Positions 23,949 to 35,924 of a stretch of 64,000 nt of DNA are shown piece by piece. The notes beneath the pieces were generated by a model. It searched no databases. It was not told where the DNA came from and saw only the letters and a program-made list of their open reading frames with translations. The translations under genes were made by a program, and so were the position numbers. The DNA is from Melastoma dodecandrum. Lineage: Eukaryota > Streptophyta > Magnoliopsida > Myrtales > Melastomataceae. How positions within the stretch are numbered: position 1 is the first letter of the stretch; each line of letters opens with the position of its first letter. The stretch lies in contig JARUPY010000454.1 of NCBI GenBank assembly GCA_029817715.1, positions 1 through 64,000 of the forward strand. Reading direction: 5' to 3'.

Positions 23949-26900
23949 TTAGTCATTCCAAGGATCACTCTCCGCCCTTACTTCCGATGGTTCTACCACC
24001 TCGGCCTCAGGTGTGGACGAGGCTGAATCACTCAGTTCGACGGGGCCGCCCTCAGTACCACTCTCATCAGAGTCCTCATCTGATCTACCCCATCTGCCAC
24101 CGAGGGCTATAGCCATCATGTCGTATATTTTGTTCCCTAACTCTGCAGGGCTGTCAGGCTGCAACAGAATAATAAGCAAAGAGGGCCACAACCAGTTAGA
24201 AATATCCAAGGATTCTAAAGACCGAGGCAACATTCATAATGGAAACAGTAAAAACATGTTAGCGCTTACAGAGAATCCACTCGAGATCAAGGCCGTGTCA
24301 TACAGAAGGTCTACTGCCCTCTTGGCGTCCGAGCTATCGGGTGCACTTTTGCAGGCAGCCTAGAATAAGAGAAGCCATCATTTAGGATACTACAGAAAAT
24401 CAACCAAAGCAATTGTGCAGCAGTTGGATCTTGAATGAGCACTGCCACATCGACTACATTAAACTAACAGAAATTGACTCAAAAAGCGCAGTCGAAGTTA
24501 TACTTACATTGAGATCCTTGATGATGGGATGATCAGTGTTGATCTCCAATATTCTCCGGCCCGCATGAACTCCAAACTTGAAGTATCACCAAGAGCTTGA
24601 GCCTTCATTAACCTGCAGTAAGGATGCACTAATTATAGACCTCTATCTAAAAATCAAATAGACCAGAATGAGCAAATATCACATTGGCGAATTTATGTTC
24701 GAGAATATGATTCGATAGGTCTTACATAAACAAATACAAAAGAACAAATTTAAATGCAACAAATCATTCTAAAAAAGTCATTCAGCGCAAACTCATACAG
24801 GGAAAGAACAGACCTCTCCATGTTAGCAGACCAGCCAAATTTCCCAGATACGAGAACACAGGGAGAGGAACACAGCCGCTTTGACACTTGCACTTTTGCC
24901 ACTTTCTCACCGAGTTGTTGCTTTATCCAATCGCACAATAAATTATATTCCTGCTTGGTTTCTCTTTCTTTCACTTCATCCTCATCACCTGATGTAACAT
25001 AGGATATAAACAAAGGATGACAACCCTGACGATGAAAACATGCACTGGTTGGTTCTAAATTATGCAGCTGAATTCGAACTATATTTTCATGTAATAGGTT
25101 GATTTCAGTATTCAACAAGAAAGGACATGAGCTAAAACTACAAACCAAGTTCCAAATCTTCCTTGCTGATGTCCACGAACTTCTTCTCTTTGTAGGTCTG
25201 CAAATTCTGAATAGCAACTTCATCGATGGGTTCAACCAGATAAAGAACCTGTATTGAGTATGGAATTAGATGCTTCCTAAAGGGTGCTGATGTCATAAGA
25301 GGGCTATATACTCTTGAAAATGAGACAAAATAATGAACAGAATATCTGCACACAACAATAAGAAAAAAAGAGAACACACCTCAATGTCCTTCTGAACCAG
25401 TTTCTCCAAGAATGGAGCAGTCTTGGCACTCTTCAAGCTGTCAGTTGCTAGATAATATATGGCGTTCTGATTTTCACCCATATTCTCGACATACTCATCT
25501 AGGCTAGTCAATTCCTCTTCGCTTTTGGAAGTATAGAACCGCAACAATGGTGTTATTCGCTTATGATTTCCAGTATCCTCAATGCATCCCAACTTCAAGA
25601 ACCTACCAAAGTTCTCCCAGAATTTTTTGTAATCCTGCAGAATCGAACCACATTTTCTACATCGAGAAGTCCCTGATACACAAAATACTTATAAGATCAG
25701 CAGAACATGTGGTATACCTCCTTATTTTCACTTTCAGAAAGCTCTTGAATCATGTCAAAGGTCTTCCTAACAAGCCTCTTCCTCATTATCCGCACCTGCA
25801 AGAGCAGGAACATTAGTGATGAAAAGGTGTTGGCCATCCAATAGTTCATTCTTCATATTCTTCATGTTAGGCCAGCACATATGTTTATTTTCTGTTAGAG
25901 TTTTCATAATGTAGGCCACCGCCATGAGCAGAGGCAAACCATCAAGTACAGAAAGGAACATTAGACAAGCAGCTAGTCAAAAAGGAAAAGCAAAGCATTC
26001 AAACTTACAACACGGCTTTCTTGAAGGATTTCTCTTGATACATTAAGGGGAAGATCATTTGAATCCACAACACCTTTCACAAAGCTAAGATATCGAGGAA
26101 ACTGCAAACAAAATCACAAGCAAAGTGTTTACAATAAGTTCGAAAAGCAGAATGTCTGCCAATATGACTCAAGCACCTAATAACCCTAACAGCATAAGAG
26201 GAGACTCCAAAGAACATGGTGAAAATAAAAAGAAAAGAGGGGCATACCAATTCACCATCAAAATCATCTGAAATGAACACTCGCTTCACATACAAGCGAA
26301 TATTCTTTGTCTTTGGGTTCACCACTTCTTCATTGTTAAGAGGTCCCATTCCAGGAATAAAAAGAACACTCCTGAACTCCACTTCACCCTACGACAGGAA
26401 AACCCTGGTGTAAGTAACACTCACAACATATGTTGCTCCATCTCCCAATTTAGCAGTGATGATGGACTACCTCAGTGGTGAAATGGGTGTACACAAGTGG
26501 ATCCAGGAACTCATTGAAAGTTTTCTTGTAGAACTCATGATACTCATCCTTCTCAACTTCCTTTGCATTCCGCATCTATATTAGAGCAAAAGCAATGGTA
26601 AAGGGTTTGAGCTAAACATGGTGAGTGAACTCAGCTTTCTGCCATGAAAAATGGGGCATCTAAAAGGAAAAATCCGAGGAAAACAAACTTTCTTTGTGCT
26701 GGACCAAGTGCTTCTTAACATATGAAAACAATCAAGAGTACACCTACCCATATAGGCTTTGTTTCGTTGGCCAATTCCCAGTCCCAGTACTTCTCAGTTT
26801 TGGTCTTCTTCTTCCTCTTTACTTCATCCTAAACCACATGGGCATATCATTTAGTAGTCATAGGTCATAGCTCTACAAAGAAAACAGAAGTCATGGAATT

Positions 26901-29230
26901 ATATAAGAACCTCTGGTTTGACTTCTTCTCCTTCTTTTGGCTCTTCCTCCTCTTCTACCTGTTCAAGTAAAAAACATACTCTTGTAAACTCCGTTCACAC
27001 TTAAGAACGTTATTTAATTATCAAGATATTCACCTCAACAGTCCTAGATTTTTCTTGCCATGTATAGATGGGGAAGGACACAAACTGTGAGTAATTTTTC
27101 ACCAAATTCTGTATCCTGGTTGGCTCTGAAAATTCGTACTTGTCATCTTCCTGCAATACAAAGATGAAATTCTAAAATTTCACTTTTTCCAACAAAGCAA
27201 GAGGACGGTCATTCTAGAGAGCTTTCATCCCATATAGTACAACAAAACCTTTCCAAATGAAGGTTGCATTGGATACGGAAGCTACACCAGAAATAAAACA
27301 GTTATCCAGGTACATGATTTGGCATGCATGTTCAGATTGACGGATATAAAACATATTAGAAAAGAATGGGTCTCAACAGTCAACTTCTGGATGAGTGACA
27401 GCCCAACAATTGTGTGACACAACACAACCGCCACTATATACTCAAATTTATGTGCCAAGAGACTTATAAGCCTCCAGGAACTTATTTCCTAGCTAAATAA
27501 CAACATTCTAATTTTTACTATGGAGCAAAAAAATTAGGTGGTCCAAAGAATTATAAGGATTCCCCAGCAAACCAAGGTTCTTTATAAGTAGATCAAATGA
27601 AGCTCACCTATTCGATCTCACAAAGAAGACTCACTTAAGAAACACAAAATAAAACTCTGAAATATTAAATTAGTCACCCGCAAGTATAGTGTTATTTGGG
27701 TTCCACGGAGGAGCAACTTTTCTGGATCAGTCTCCTCTCTAATCACGTAAGAACTGCTATCAGAAACAGCTTCCCAAACATACTGCTTGTCTGATCTAGG
27801 GCTTTTCGTGGACACAACCACCTAAAATCAAGTTTAAAGCTTATGAGAAGACAAAAACACTATGCAAATGGAAAGCATCTAAAATAATGGATAAGGTGTC
27901 AAAAGATTGAGGCAAGAGTACATTTGATGTCGATTTGTGATCTTACCTTCTCCGCAACAAGAAAAGCAGAATAAAATCCAACTCCAAACTGGCCGATCAA
28001 GCCATTGTCACTACCAAGATCCTTGTTTTCCTACATCCAAGTAGATAAAAAGACAATGCTCACATAAGAACCCACAAAAAGAAGAACTATTCAGATCCAA
28101 ATACTAGAAAGAATGGAAGATAGTTAGTTGTCCGGAAAAACAGAATGCATGCATATTAACAAAAAGTACCTTCAAAGCCTTAAGGAATTTTGAGGTTCCA
28201 CTCTGAGCAATGGTTCCCAGACAGTCAATTAGCTCTTCTTTCGTCATCCCAATGCCAGTATCACTACCATTACAACAAAAATATTAACCTTAGTCGTATA
28301 AAAACCTATGGGTGACCATTATAGAAATTTCATGAGTAGAATAGAAATCAGCCCACGTTATGGTAATGGTGCCATTGTCTGGATCAGGTTTGATTCGTAT
28401 CTCCAAATCACCCGCATCTCCAAGCAGATGAGGCTCAGTTACACTCAAGAACCTCAGCTTATCAAGGGCATCGCTCGCATTACTGCAAAATAAATTGGCA
28501 TCCAATGAAAAACTTGTGATTGATGCAAGTGTGGCCATGAAAACATGTCACGAAAGTACCTAAGAGCCACAACATGAAAACTAGGAAAAGCAAAGACAAA
28601 CAAGTGAAACAACAGTGCAAAATGGAGGACTCACCTGACAAGCTCTCGAAGGAAAACCTCCTTGTGGCTATACAAGCTGTGAACAATCAAGTCCAAGAGG
28701 CGACTCACCTGCAAGTATTCGGACTTCCAAGGTTGAGTACTAGACTTAACAACACGAAGCCTTAATCAGCCAAGCTCCAACACCGTAACAATCAACAACC
28801 GTCATCCCTCAACGTTGCAATCACAATCGATAATCAAGTCTACCAGTCCGAACCCAAAATCGATAAAGATGAAATATCCGAATTCGAGCTATTCCCAACG
28901 AAAGGGTGACACAAAAGGAGTCATTTTTTCATTTTTTTTAACCTCGGCTTGGTACTCGAACTTCTCGCCAGAAGCCTCTGCCTCCTCCTTCTCCGCAACA
29001 GCAGCAGCTTCACATCTCACGAGGACCGCCGCCCCGTTCCTTCCCCTAATCACTCCACTCCTACTCCTCCTGTCGACCTTCAACCTCAACCCACTCCTGG
29101 CCAAGAACCCGCTGCACCCGCTCCTGAGATTTGCAACTTTACCGCTCGGCGTCGACAGAATCGGGGAAGACGAAGCGGGCAAGGAAAAGACCGGAGCATT
29201 AGGCAATCCCTTGGCCAAAACTCTCGCCAT
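23949..29230 (-). CDS. HSP90-5: Chloroplast-targeted heat shock protein 90 (HSP90C/HSP90-5)
   Basis: ATP-dependent stromal chaperone of the Hsp90 family. Nineteen GT-AG exons: 29230-28943, 28708-28635, 28482-28357, 28263-28170, 28030-27947, 27821-27678, 27150-27034, 26958-26911, 26828-26748, 26575-26471, 26388-26248, 26101-26009, 25795-25718, 25634-25380, 25248-25146, 24988-24814, 24612-24508, 24359-24270, 24158-23949. It would be about 803 aa. The first ~75 residues are a Ser/Arg-rich transit peptide ([13 protein letters not shown]). Then come EKFEYQAE, the family signature [19 protein letters not shown], the ATP-site blocks DTGIGMT and [14 protein letters not shown], an acidic linker ([12 protein letters not shown]), the middle domain ([14 protein letters not shown]) and a C-terminus ending [10 protein letters not shown]. 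The plastid end replaces the cytosolic MEEVD and the ER KDEL. Exon 17 lacks one G in a GGGG run (24560-24562), shifting frame; exon phase confirms the loss. In Arabidopsis this gene (CR88, EMB1956) is essential, so an assembly error is likely. Confidence 0.96.
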
Positions 29231-29397
29231 AGAGAGAATTGCTGGAATCGGGGAGAGTAGGGGGTGACGATTTTTTGTGGGTCTTATCTCCTTGTGGAGG
29301 ACAAAGGAAGGAGCACGAAGTGGGCTTGGGGGATGCAGAGGGGGTTATTGCGGAGGGTTTAAGGAGGGAAGAAACGACGAGGTGAAGTGGAGGAGGA

Positions 29398-29405
29398 TTC
29401 TAGAA
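29398..29405. promoter_or_regulatory. Candidate heat-shock element upstream of HSP90C
   Basis: TTCTAGAA fits the heat-shock element core of two inverted nGAAn units (TTCnnGAA), about 170 bp upstream of the HSP90C ATG. A further partial TTT-type unit follows at the right spacing. One core is weak evidence, since three units are usual. Confidence 0.35.
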
Positions 29406-29667
29406 CGTGTTTTGGGCCTGGCAGCAAAGGATGTTTGGGGGAGGGTTTTATGGACATTTTTGCTTGTAAGTTTGCGAGTTGGAATTTATGGGGTCCAGAT
29501 GCTGCCACGTCGTCATCCTCCCCCGCATTGTCCACTTTGTTTTGTTTTAAGTTCAGTTCCTACTTAGACGAAACATAATACCCCCAGTTCCTCGGTCGAC
29601 GAGGTTGTCGGAATCCAGATTTAGGACGATGAACAACGTCGGCTGTAACGTTTATCTGATCAAACAT

Positions 29668-29952
29668 GTCAGCAAGCTCTTGTTGTTATCATCACACAAG
29701 ACTGACGAGCAAGGAAGGAAAGAAGGTGAATGAAACAAGGTTGACAAATGGACTGTTTTGGTTGACTTAAGGCCATATTACATTGTATAAGTTTAATGTG
29801 TTGATTGTTGATCTAAGGCCTGTTATATATATTAGGAGAAAGTGAAATCGGTGGTGTAAAAAACTCATTACTGATTTTACAGAAATAGAAGTTGAATTTT
29901 CCCCCGCTGCTATATCCTCTCTTGTGTTATAGAGGCTGACGATCTGCTTTTA
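29668..29952 (+). repeat. Copia 5' LTR (left border uncertain)
   Basis: The right border is set by the adjoining primer-binding site. The last ~55 bp (ATCCTCTCTTGTGTTATAGA to GATCTGCTTTTA) recur at 33103-33165. A TATA-like GTTATATATATTAGG lies near 29821. The left border is placed at TGTCAGCAAGC because LTRs start with TG, but no second full copy exists to prove it. Confidence 0.5.
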
Positions 29953-29964
29953 TGGTATCAGAGC
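29953..29964 (+). other. Copia primer-binding site
   Basis: TGGTATCAGAGC is the classic plant Ty1/copia primer-binding site, complementary to the 3' end of initiator methionine tRNA. It directly follows the LTR end and precedes gag. Confidence 0.85.
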
Positions 29965-32203
29965 ACCAGGAGAATGGCGATGGAAAATCTATTTCGTGGA
30001 GGCAAAAGTGTTGGTGAAATTGGATCCGCGCTCGCCGTTCTATGTAAGTCCAGCGGATAGTCAAGTTGTTGTGTTAGTGACGCCTGAGCTTGTCGAGGGA
30101 AATTACTGTGCATGGATTAGATCGTCTCAAGTTGCTTTATCCTTTCGCAATAAGCTAGGATTCATAGATGGATCAATTACGAGGTAGGAAGAAGTTGATC
30201 CTTTGTTTGCAGCCTGGAAAAGATGTAATGAATTGGTTAGAACCTGGACTTACAGATCTGTCTCTGTTTCAATCGCTTCAATTATATTTTTTCTGGATTC
30301 TACAAAAGAAGTTTGGGAAGAACTTCAGGAGAGATTTGCAGAACCTGATGATTCCAGAATATGTCAGCTTCAAATGCAGCTTCATAGTCTAGTACAAGGT
30401 TCTAGATCAGTGACAACATACTATAATGATTTGCTGACAATTTTAAGGGAGATCAGAGTGTATAGACCTCTGCCTCAATGTGTTGCAGTGGATAAAAATG
30501 TGATTGGATGAAAATTTCTGTTGAATAATATCAAAAAGATATGGTGTTCAAGTTTGTGAACGGTTTGAATGAGGAATTTGTAGTGCTGAGATCGCAAATA
30601 TTGATGAGAAAGCCCTTTCCTACGCTTGGAGAAGCGTATAACATAATTCAGAGGGAGAAAGTGCAAAAGGACATGAAGAAGAATGTGTTTAGTCCTGTTA
30701 AGGGGATGGCTATGATGACAGGCACAAGATAATCTTTTCAGAGTAATACTGGAAGGATTGAGTCTGGAGCAAATGTAGACAAAAGAAGGGGAATGTTTGA
30801 CTTGGTTTGTGACCGTTATGGTAAAAAAAGACATCTTAAAGAAAGATGTTAACAATTGATTGGGTTTCTGCCGGTTTTTCTCGGAATAATAGAGCTAGAA
30901 GAGGGAGAATCCCTGTTGGAGGAAGATTTGAAAATATGAAACGAATAAATAAGTTGAATATAGCAGAAAAGCAGCAAAAAAGACAAGGAGATTCAGTCCT
31001 GGCTTCTGAGTTAAACTTTCAAAGCAGTAGGTTTAAAAGTTTAAATAGTTATGCTCAATGTGGAATAGCCTGAGGTCTCGGGTGAACAACACTCTCATTT
31101 CTTTTTTTTTTCTCAAAGTCAAGCAGGTGGAACTTCATCTTATGCTCATGTTCTTTCAGTTCTTAACAAAACTTTTTACTGTAGTCTTTGGATTATAGAT
31201 ACAAGTACCACTGACCATGTAGTGGCAAATCCATCTTTCTCACAAATATCAAAGATTGAATATTCCTTTGAAAATACAATTGCCCAATAGTTCCTTTGTG
31301 TTGGCAACACATATTGGGTTGGTCATTTTGAACGAACATCTCTCTTTAGAAGATGTTTTGTTTGTTCCAAATTTCAAGTTCAACCTTATTTCAACCAGTA
31401 AGCTTACATTGCACGGTAAGCTTTGTCTTGTGTTTCTAAAAGAATATTGTTTCATTCGGGACTTGCAAAGCCCGATGACGATTGGATTCGCTAAGCGAAG
31501 AGATGGCCTTTATGTGATGGAAGAGACGAAAGGTCATACTTAAAAGAATGCTAATGATCTTCAAAATGTTTCATGTTCACTTTTTACCAATAAGAAAATT
31601 AGCAATAGTAGCATTTCTAAAGAGCATGTTGTGTCAAAAAAAGTTTAATTTGTGGCATTCTAGACTAGGTCATGCATCTATAGAGAAAGTGAAAATCTTG
31701 AATAAAATAGATCCTTTGATATCGGTTCTGTCTATGCACATCTTGTCATGAATCAAAACAAAACGCTTGATATTTCCATTAAGCAATACTAGAAGTGCTA
31801 TGGCATTTGATTTGATCCACTCTGATATTTGGGGGCCGTATTCTCAAGAGGCCATAGGAGGATTTCGATTCTTTCTGTCGATTGTGGATGACTACACTAG
31901 CAGAACTTGGGTGTTCTTATGTGATACAAGTCTGAAATACAAACACATTTGCAGCAGTTCTGTTTGTTTGTCAAAACACAGTTTTATAAGTCAGTAAAAG
32001 TCATTCGAACAAACAATGGACTGTATTTTCTACGAAAGATTTTTACAGAGATCATGGGATTTTGCATTAGTTGAGCTGTGTGAAAACACTTCAACAATAT
32101 GGAATAGTTGAGAGAAAACATCAACATCTCATTCAGGTTGCAAGAGCTTTGTTGTATCAAGCTAATATGCCACTAAAATTGATATGCACAGAGATATGCT
32201 TAG
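29965..32203 (+). pseudogene. Ty1/copia gag-protease-integrase remnant
   Basis: Plus-strand fragments in several frames give the copia order. Gag N-terminus: KLDPRSPFYVSPADSQ and KLGFIDGSI (29996-30190). Gag core: AAWKRCNELVRTW, VWEELQERF and LHSLVQGSRSVTTYYND (30200-30500), continuing to about 30700. A damaged zinc knuckle, CDRYGKKRHLKERC, lies near 30810-30850. Protease-like WIIDTSTTDHVV (Asp retained, D-T-S in place of D-S-G) is near 31190. Integrase appears as HSRLGHASIEKV (31660), then FDLIHSDIWGPY and SIVDDYTSRTWVF (31810-31915), and [18 protein letters not shown] (32100-32150). Many stops and shifts show it is dead. It ends abruptly at about 32203, where an inverted piece starts. Confidence 0.85.
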
Positions 32204-33078
32204 CAACCGGACGAAATGTTTCTTGATAATCCAAACCTTCTTATTGTGTGTACCCTTTAGCTACTAAGCGTGCTTGTATCTCTCAATCGATCCATCTTCA
32301 TGCAGTTTTGTTTTATAAACCCACTTACACTCAATAGCTTGTGTTCCTTCTGGCAAATGAACTAGCTCCCAAGTATGATTATCCTCAAAAGTAGAAAGTT
32401 CAACATTCATAACATCTACCCACTGTGGCAATTGTATAGCCTGCTTATAGGTATGAGGTTCCAAATGACTTTCTAGATTTAAAACAAATAACAAATGATT
32501 TATTAGCAGGAGAAAGCTAAGTACAAGCTATGAAAGAGTCAATAGGATAAGCAGGTGGAGAAGTAGAAATAAACTGACTAGGCCGTGATGAGAATCGATC
32601 AACCGTGTTTAGAGACAACCCCTGATGCGTGATGATATTCTTGGAAATAAGAAGGTGAAGTTCTGTTGCTGGGAGTGCTTCTCCTCAATACTGTGTACTG
32701 ATTATGTCATCATATGATGCAAATGAAACATGACTATGTGATGCAGATGCATGTTCTCAAGACAAATCACCCTGACAAGATGCACTATCAGACTGCTGAA
32801 TATCATGAGTATTTCCTAATGATGAAATATCCAAAGGATGAAACAATGATGGTAAAGAACTAGTATATCAGAATAGAGTGAACAATAATGTTTAGAGCTA
32901 GATTCAGAAAAGAGAAATATTGATTCATAGAAAACTACATCTGAATACTTGATGAAACTCCAGATTATAAACAAAATACCTTTTAATATGAAAAGGATAT
33001 CCAACAAAAACACATTTAACAGCTCTTATCAAGTTTTCGTCTTTTCTGAGAAAGACATAAGAGTCCATTGTAATGAGT
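32204..33078 (-). pseudogene. Inverted copia fragment (integrase C-terminus to start of reverse transcriptase)
   Basis: Read on the minus strand from the right: KCVFVGYPFHIKRYFVYNLE is the integrase C-terminal GKG-like region near 33000, then a Ser/His-rich linker. RT begins with PHTYKQAIQLPQWVDVMNVE and ECKWVYKTKLHEDGSIERYK, continuing to [11 protein letters not shown] near 32210. This is the section that should follow the plus-strand integrase, so it looks like a segment inverted in place. The rest of RT and RNase H are missing. Confidence 0.8.
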
Positions 33079-33166
33079 CTGGCGATCTACATTTGCGTCT
33101 CTGAACTCTACATTTTCACTGCTTTATCCTCTCTTGTGTTCTAGAGGCTGGCGATCTGCTTTCAAA
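33079..33166 (+). repeat. Copia 3' LTR remnant
   Basis: The end ATCCTCTCTTGTGTTCTAGA to GATCTGCTTTCA repeats the end of the LTR at 29897-29952 with few changes, in the same orientation. Only the last ~60 bp are recognisable. It ends about 45 bp past the stop codon of the ABHD17-type gene. A 15-bp block, ACATAAGAGTCCATT, flanks it at 33055-33069 and 33167-33181. Confidence 0.65.
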
Positions 33167-33208
33167 ACATAAGAGTCCATTCTAACGGGTCTTTCTTTAT
33201 GGGATCCT

Positions 33209-34677
33209 TCAAGCTTTCATGCAATCGACGTTGCACAGTCCGACCAATCTCACAATCTCTCCCAACCTGCATTCACATTCGCCACACAAGAAATGAATTC
33301 AGACACATTGGAATGCATGGCGTAACACGATCGTTTCGGATTCGTGTGGCTTACCTGTCGAAGCTGTTCCTTGGCTTCTCAGATGGCTCAGTGAAGCTTC
33401 TCCTCCCCTTCAAACCCCTGTCGATGCTCTGTCTCCGGTCTGCTGCTCCCCCAATGCAATCCACGCTCCTACGTCTCGTATCCTTGTGCCCCGAGATGCT
33501 GGGACGGGATTTGATGTCTCTCCCATCAAGAACTGGGATGTCAACCTCTGGACAACGGAGCTGTTTACCCACAGCCGATATGAACATCCTGAGATGGGTT
33601 AGGTACTCTGGGTAAAGCTCCAGGTTGCAGTGGTCGCCGCCTTCGAGCCACAGAGGTTCGTACTTCTCTTGGCATAGCTCCCACAGCTGCTTGCCGTGTG
33701 AAATATCCACTGCCTGATCCGCGGTGCCCTTCGAATGCCCCCAATGAATCAGAAACCATGAAAAGAGCATTCTCATGGTAAAGAGTAGAGAAACTAACGT
33801 GAATTACGAGCACTGGACAGCTAATCAGCGGAATTTTCTCGATGTTCTGCGAGTTCATACAATATGGAATTATCGCCAAGTAGATCTATCTAATATCTCG
33901 GGCATTGGCAAGAAGCTCATCGAGCCAAAAAATGATTCCAACCTTATAAATATCAAACCAGAAGGTCTTCTTGATCGGATAGATAACCCTTAGACCAGAG
34001 GTGATCGGGCTGTGCAGGACAACAGCGCGGAGATGCGGTAGCCTCAGAGCCAAGTCTAGAGTCGGTCCACTCCCGAGCGACTGACCATACAGTATCACAT
34101 CATCTTCCTTTATGCCAAGTCTATCCCTTAGGCACTCGTATGCGGCGTCAACGTCAGCATACGTGTCCTGCTCACTAGGCTGTCTTGCAATAAGACAGCA
34201 AAAATTTTAACTCGAGCCAATGAAATGCGCAGATTTTGAACACAAAGGTTACCTTTCCGGAAGATTGTCCGTAGCCCGAATAATCGTACCTGCATAACCG
34301 ATCAGATCAAACAATATGTAGCACGCAAGACAATGTCAGCAAAAGATCCAGTTGTTGACTCACGCGAGGATATTTACACGCAGCTGTTGGCTGAGGTCTA
34401 CGAACAGATGATACATCAAGCCGAGATCAGCTGCATTGCCATGGGAGTACAACACAGTCAACGAGGCTGAGGAGTTCCTCACAAAGGCCGCAACAATGTC
34501 GTTTCCCTTCCGCGTCCGCAGTTTCATCACCTCGGCGACGCTCCATTCGAATTTACGTTGGCCAATCAAGTTCATCCTCATCTTCCCGGTGGACTCGTCA
34601 ATGGTCAGGTCATACGAGGGTGGACGTGGCGGGAAGAACGCAAACTTAGACGCCATCGATGACTTTGCTGAGCCCAT
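33209..34677 (-). CDS. ABHD17-type alpha/beta hydrolase (serine hydrolase)
   Basis: Six GT-AG exons: 34677-34364, 34289-34253, 34179-33943, 33846-33799, 33728-33355, 33266-33209, giving about 355 aa, all in phase. The protein opens MGSAKSSMASKFAFFPPRPP. It has LYSHGNAADLGLMY (oxyanion region), YDYSGYGQSSGKPSE, the nucleophile elbow YGQSLGSGPT (Ser), HGTADQAVDISHG (acid Asp) and WLEGGDHCNLE (catalytic His). A basic, Ser-rich tail with repeated RRSVD/RRQSID units follows. Animal ABHD17 enzymes remove palmitate from membrane proteins; plant members are mostly untested. Gly2 could be a myristoylation site. If the last intron is retained, the protein stops right after FDR (337 aa); splicing adds 18 residues with two Cys. 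A copia LTR remnant lies just downstream. Confidence 0.92.
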
Positions 34678-34739
34678 TTCGATGCTAAGAGTTTTGACCG
34701 GCCAACCTCAGACGAATTTTTAAAAATACATACAATCAC

Positions 34740-35924
34740 TTATTTAATGAAATTTTTGTTTTGATATCTCGTTTTATTTCCTACCTAATTTAGCCTCCCC
34801 AATTCATTGGGAACATATATATAAAAGGAGAAAAAAGAACATTCACAAATTGGGAATTACTTATTTAAAGCAATTTCATATAATTTTGAAATGCCAAAGA
34901 AATCTTAACAAAACTAAAGGGGATTTTCCCCTATTAGATTGGGTTTCTAAATAGGGGAATCTCGTTAATTCCAACCCCAAATCACAGACCCAATTCCTCG
35001 TTTAACAATAAATTAGTAGGCAATGATTTCCTATATGTATGCAACTCCTTGCACTTTGAACCCATGGAGGAAATGGGAGGTTTTTGGAAGACAAAGATTA
35101 GGATGACCCACCAACAAAACAAAATGACCCAACATTTCATTTTGGGAGGGAGAAGACAAGGGAAGAATTACCCAGAGTAGAAAGGTTACAACATTGGAAA
35201 GGGCATTCCTGCAACTGTTCCTGTTTTAAACTGGGTGAATAGCCCAAATATCAAATACTTCTTCTTGTATTCTATTTGCATTGATGTATTCGGCAGGAGA
35301 TCCAAGGCATTGGCACTGTTACTGCATAAATGTCCCATGAATTACTCGAAATGTATTGTTTTGATGTTTGCCAAGGACTTCATGAGAAAAAGGGTAGGGA
35401 AGGGATTGAACTAAAACCTGATTAGGTGATCAATTTGCCTCATACTAGTAAAAAAATACACTAAAACATTCCCCACTACCATGTCCGATTTGTTTAAAAT
35501 TAAGCAAAATGGGATTTCTTTGTTTGTGCTGACCAAATGCATGCCTCAAACCCTCCCCCCCCCCCCCCAAAAAAAAACAGAAAATTCCCAAGAACCCAAA
35601 AGAAAGAATTAACATGAAAATATGAGAATTGGAGTAGGTGCTAAGGATTCAGTGGACCCTTCACCTCACAAGCACACATATACCCACTACTTGGAAAAAT
35701 CTTTCACAAATATACCCTCTATTGAAAATTCTCTTAAGCATACTAATCAAAATTGTGTTCTTGATTTAATTAAAGTAAACAGCAGTACAATATAAACCCA
35801 ACACACTTCAACAACCCATCAAAATCCATGGTCATCCTGACTCATGATCTCTCCCTCTTCCCTTCTTTATAATCTCAAATCCTTCCCCTTCCCACCTCAG
35901 AGACGAACAAAAAATACAACGAGA
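34740..35924. other. AT-rich intergenic spacer
   Basis: The interval lies between the divergent starts of the ABHD17-type gene (-) and the glycosylase (+), so it is their shared upstream region. It has a C-run followed by an A-run near 35556-35577. No ORF with a known domain, tRNA or transposon was seen. Confidence 0.5.

Noticed and set aside
28815..29267. 150-aa plus-strand frame
   Set aside because: Antisense shadow of HSP90C exon 1 and its first intron.
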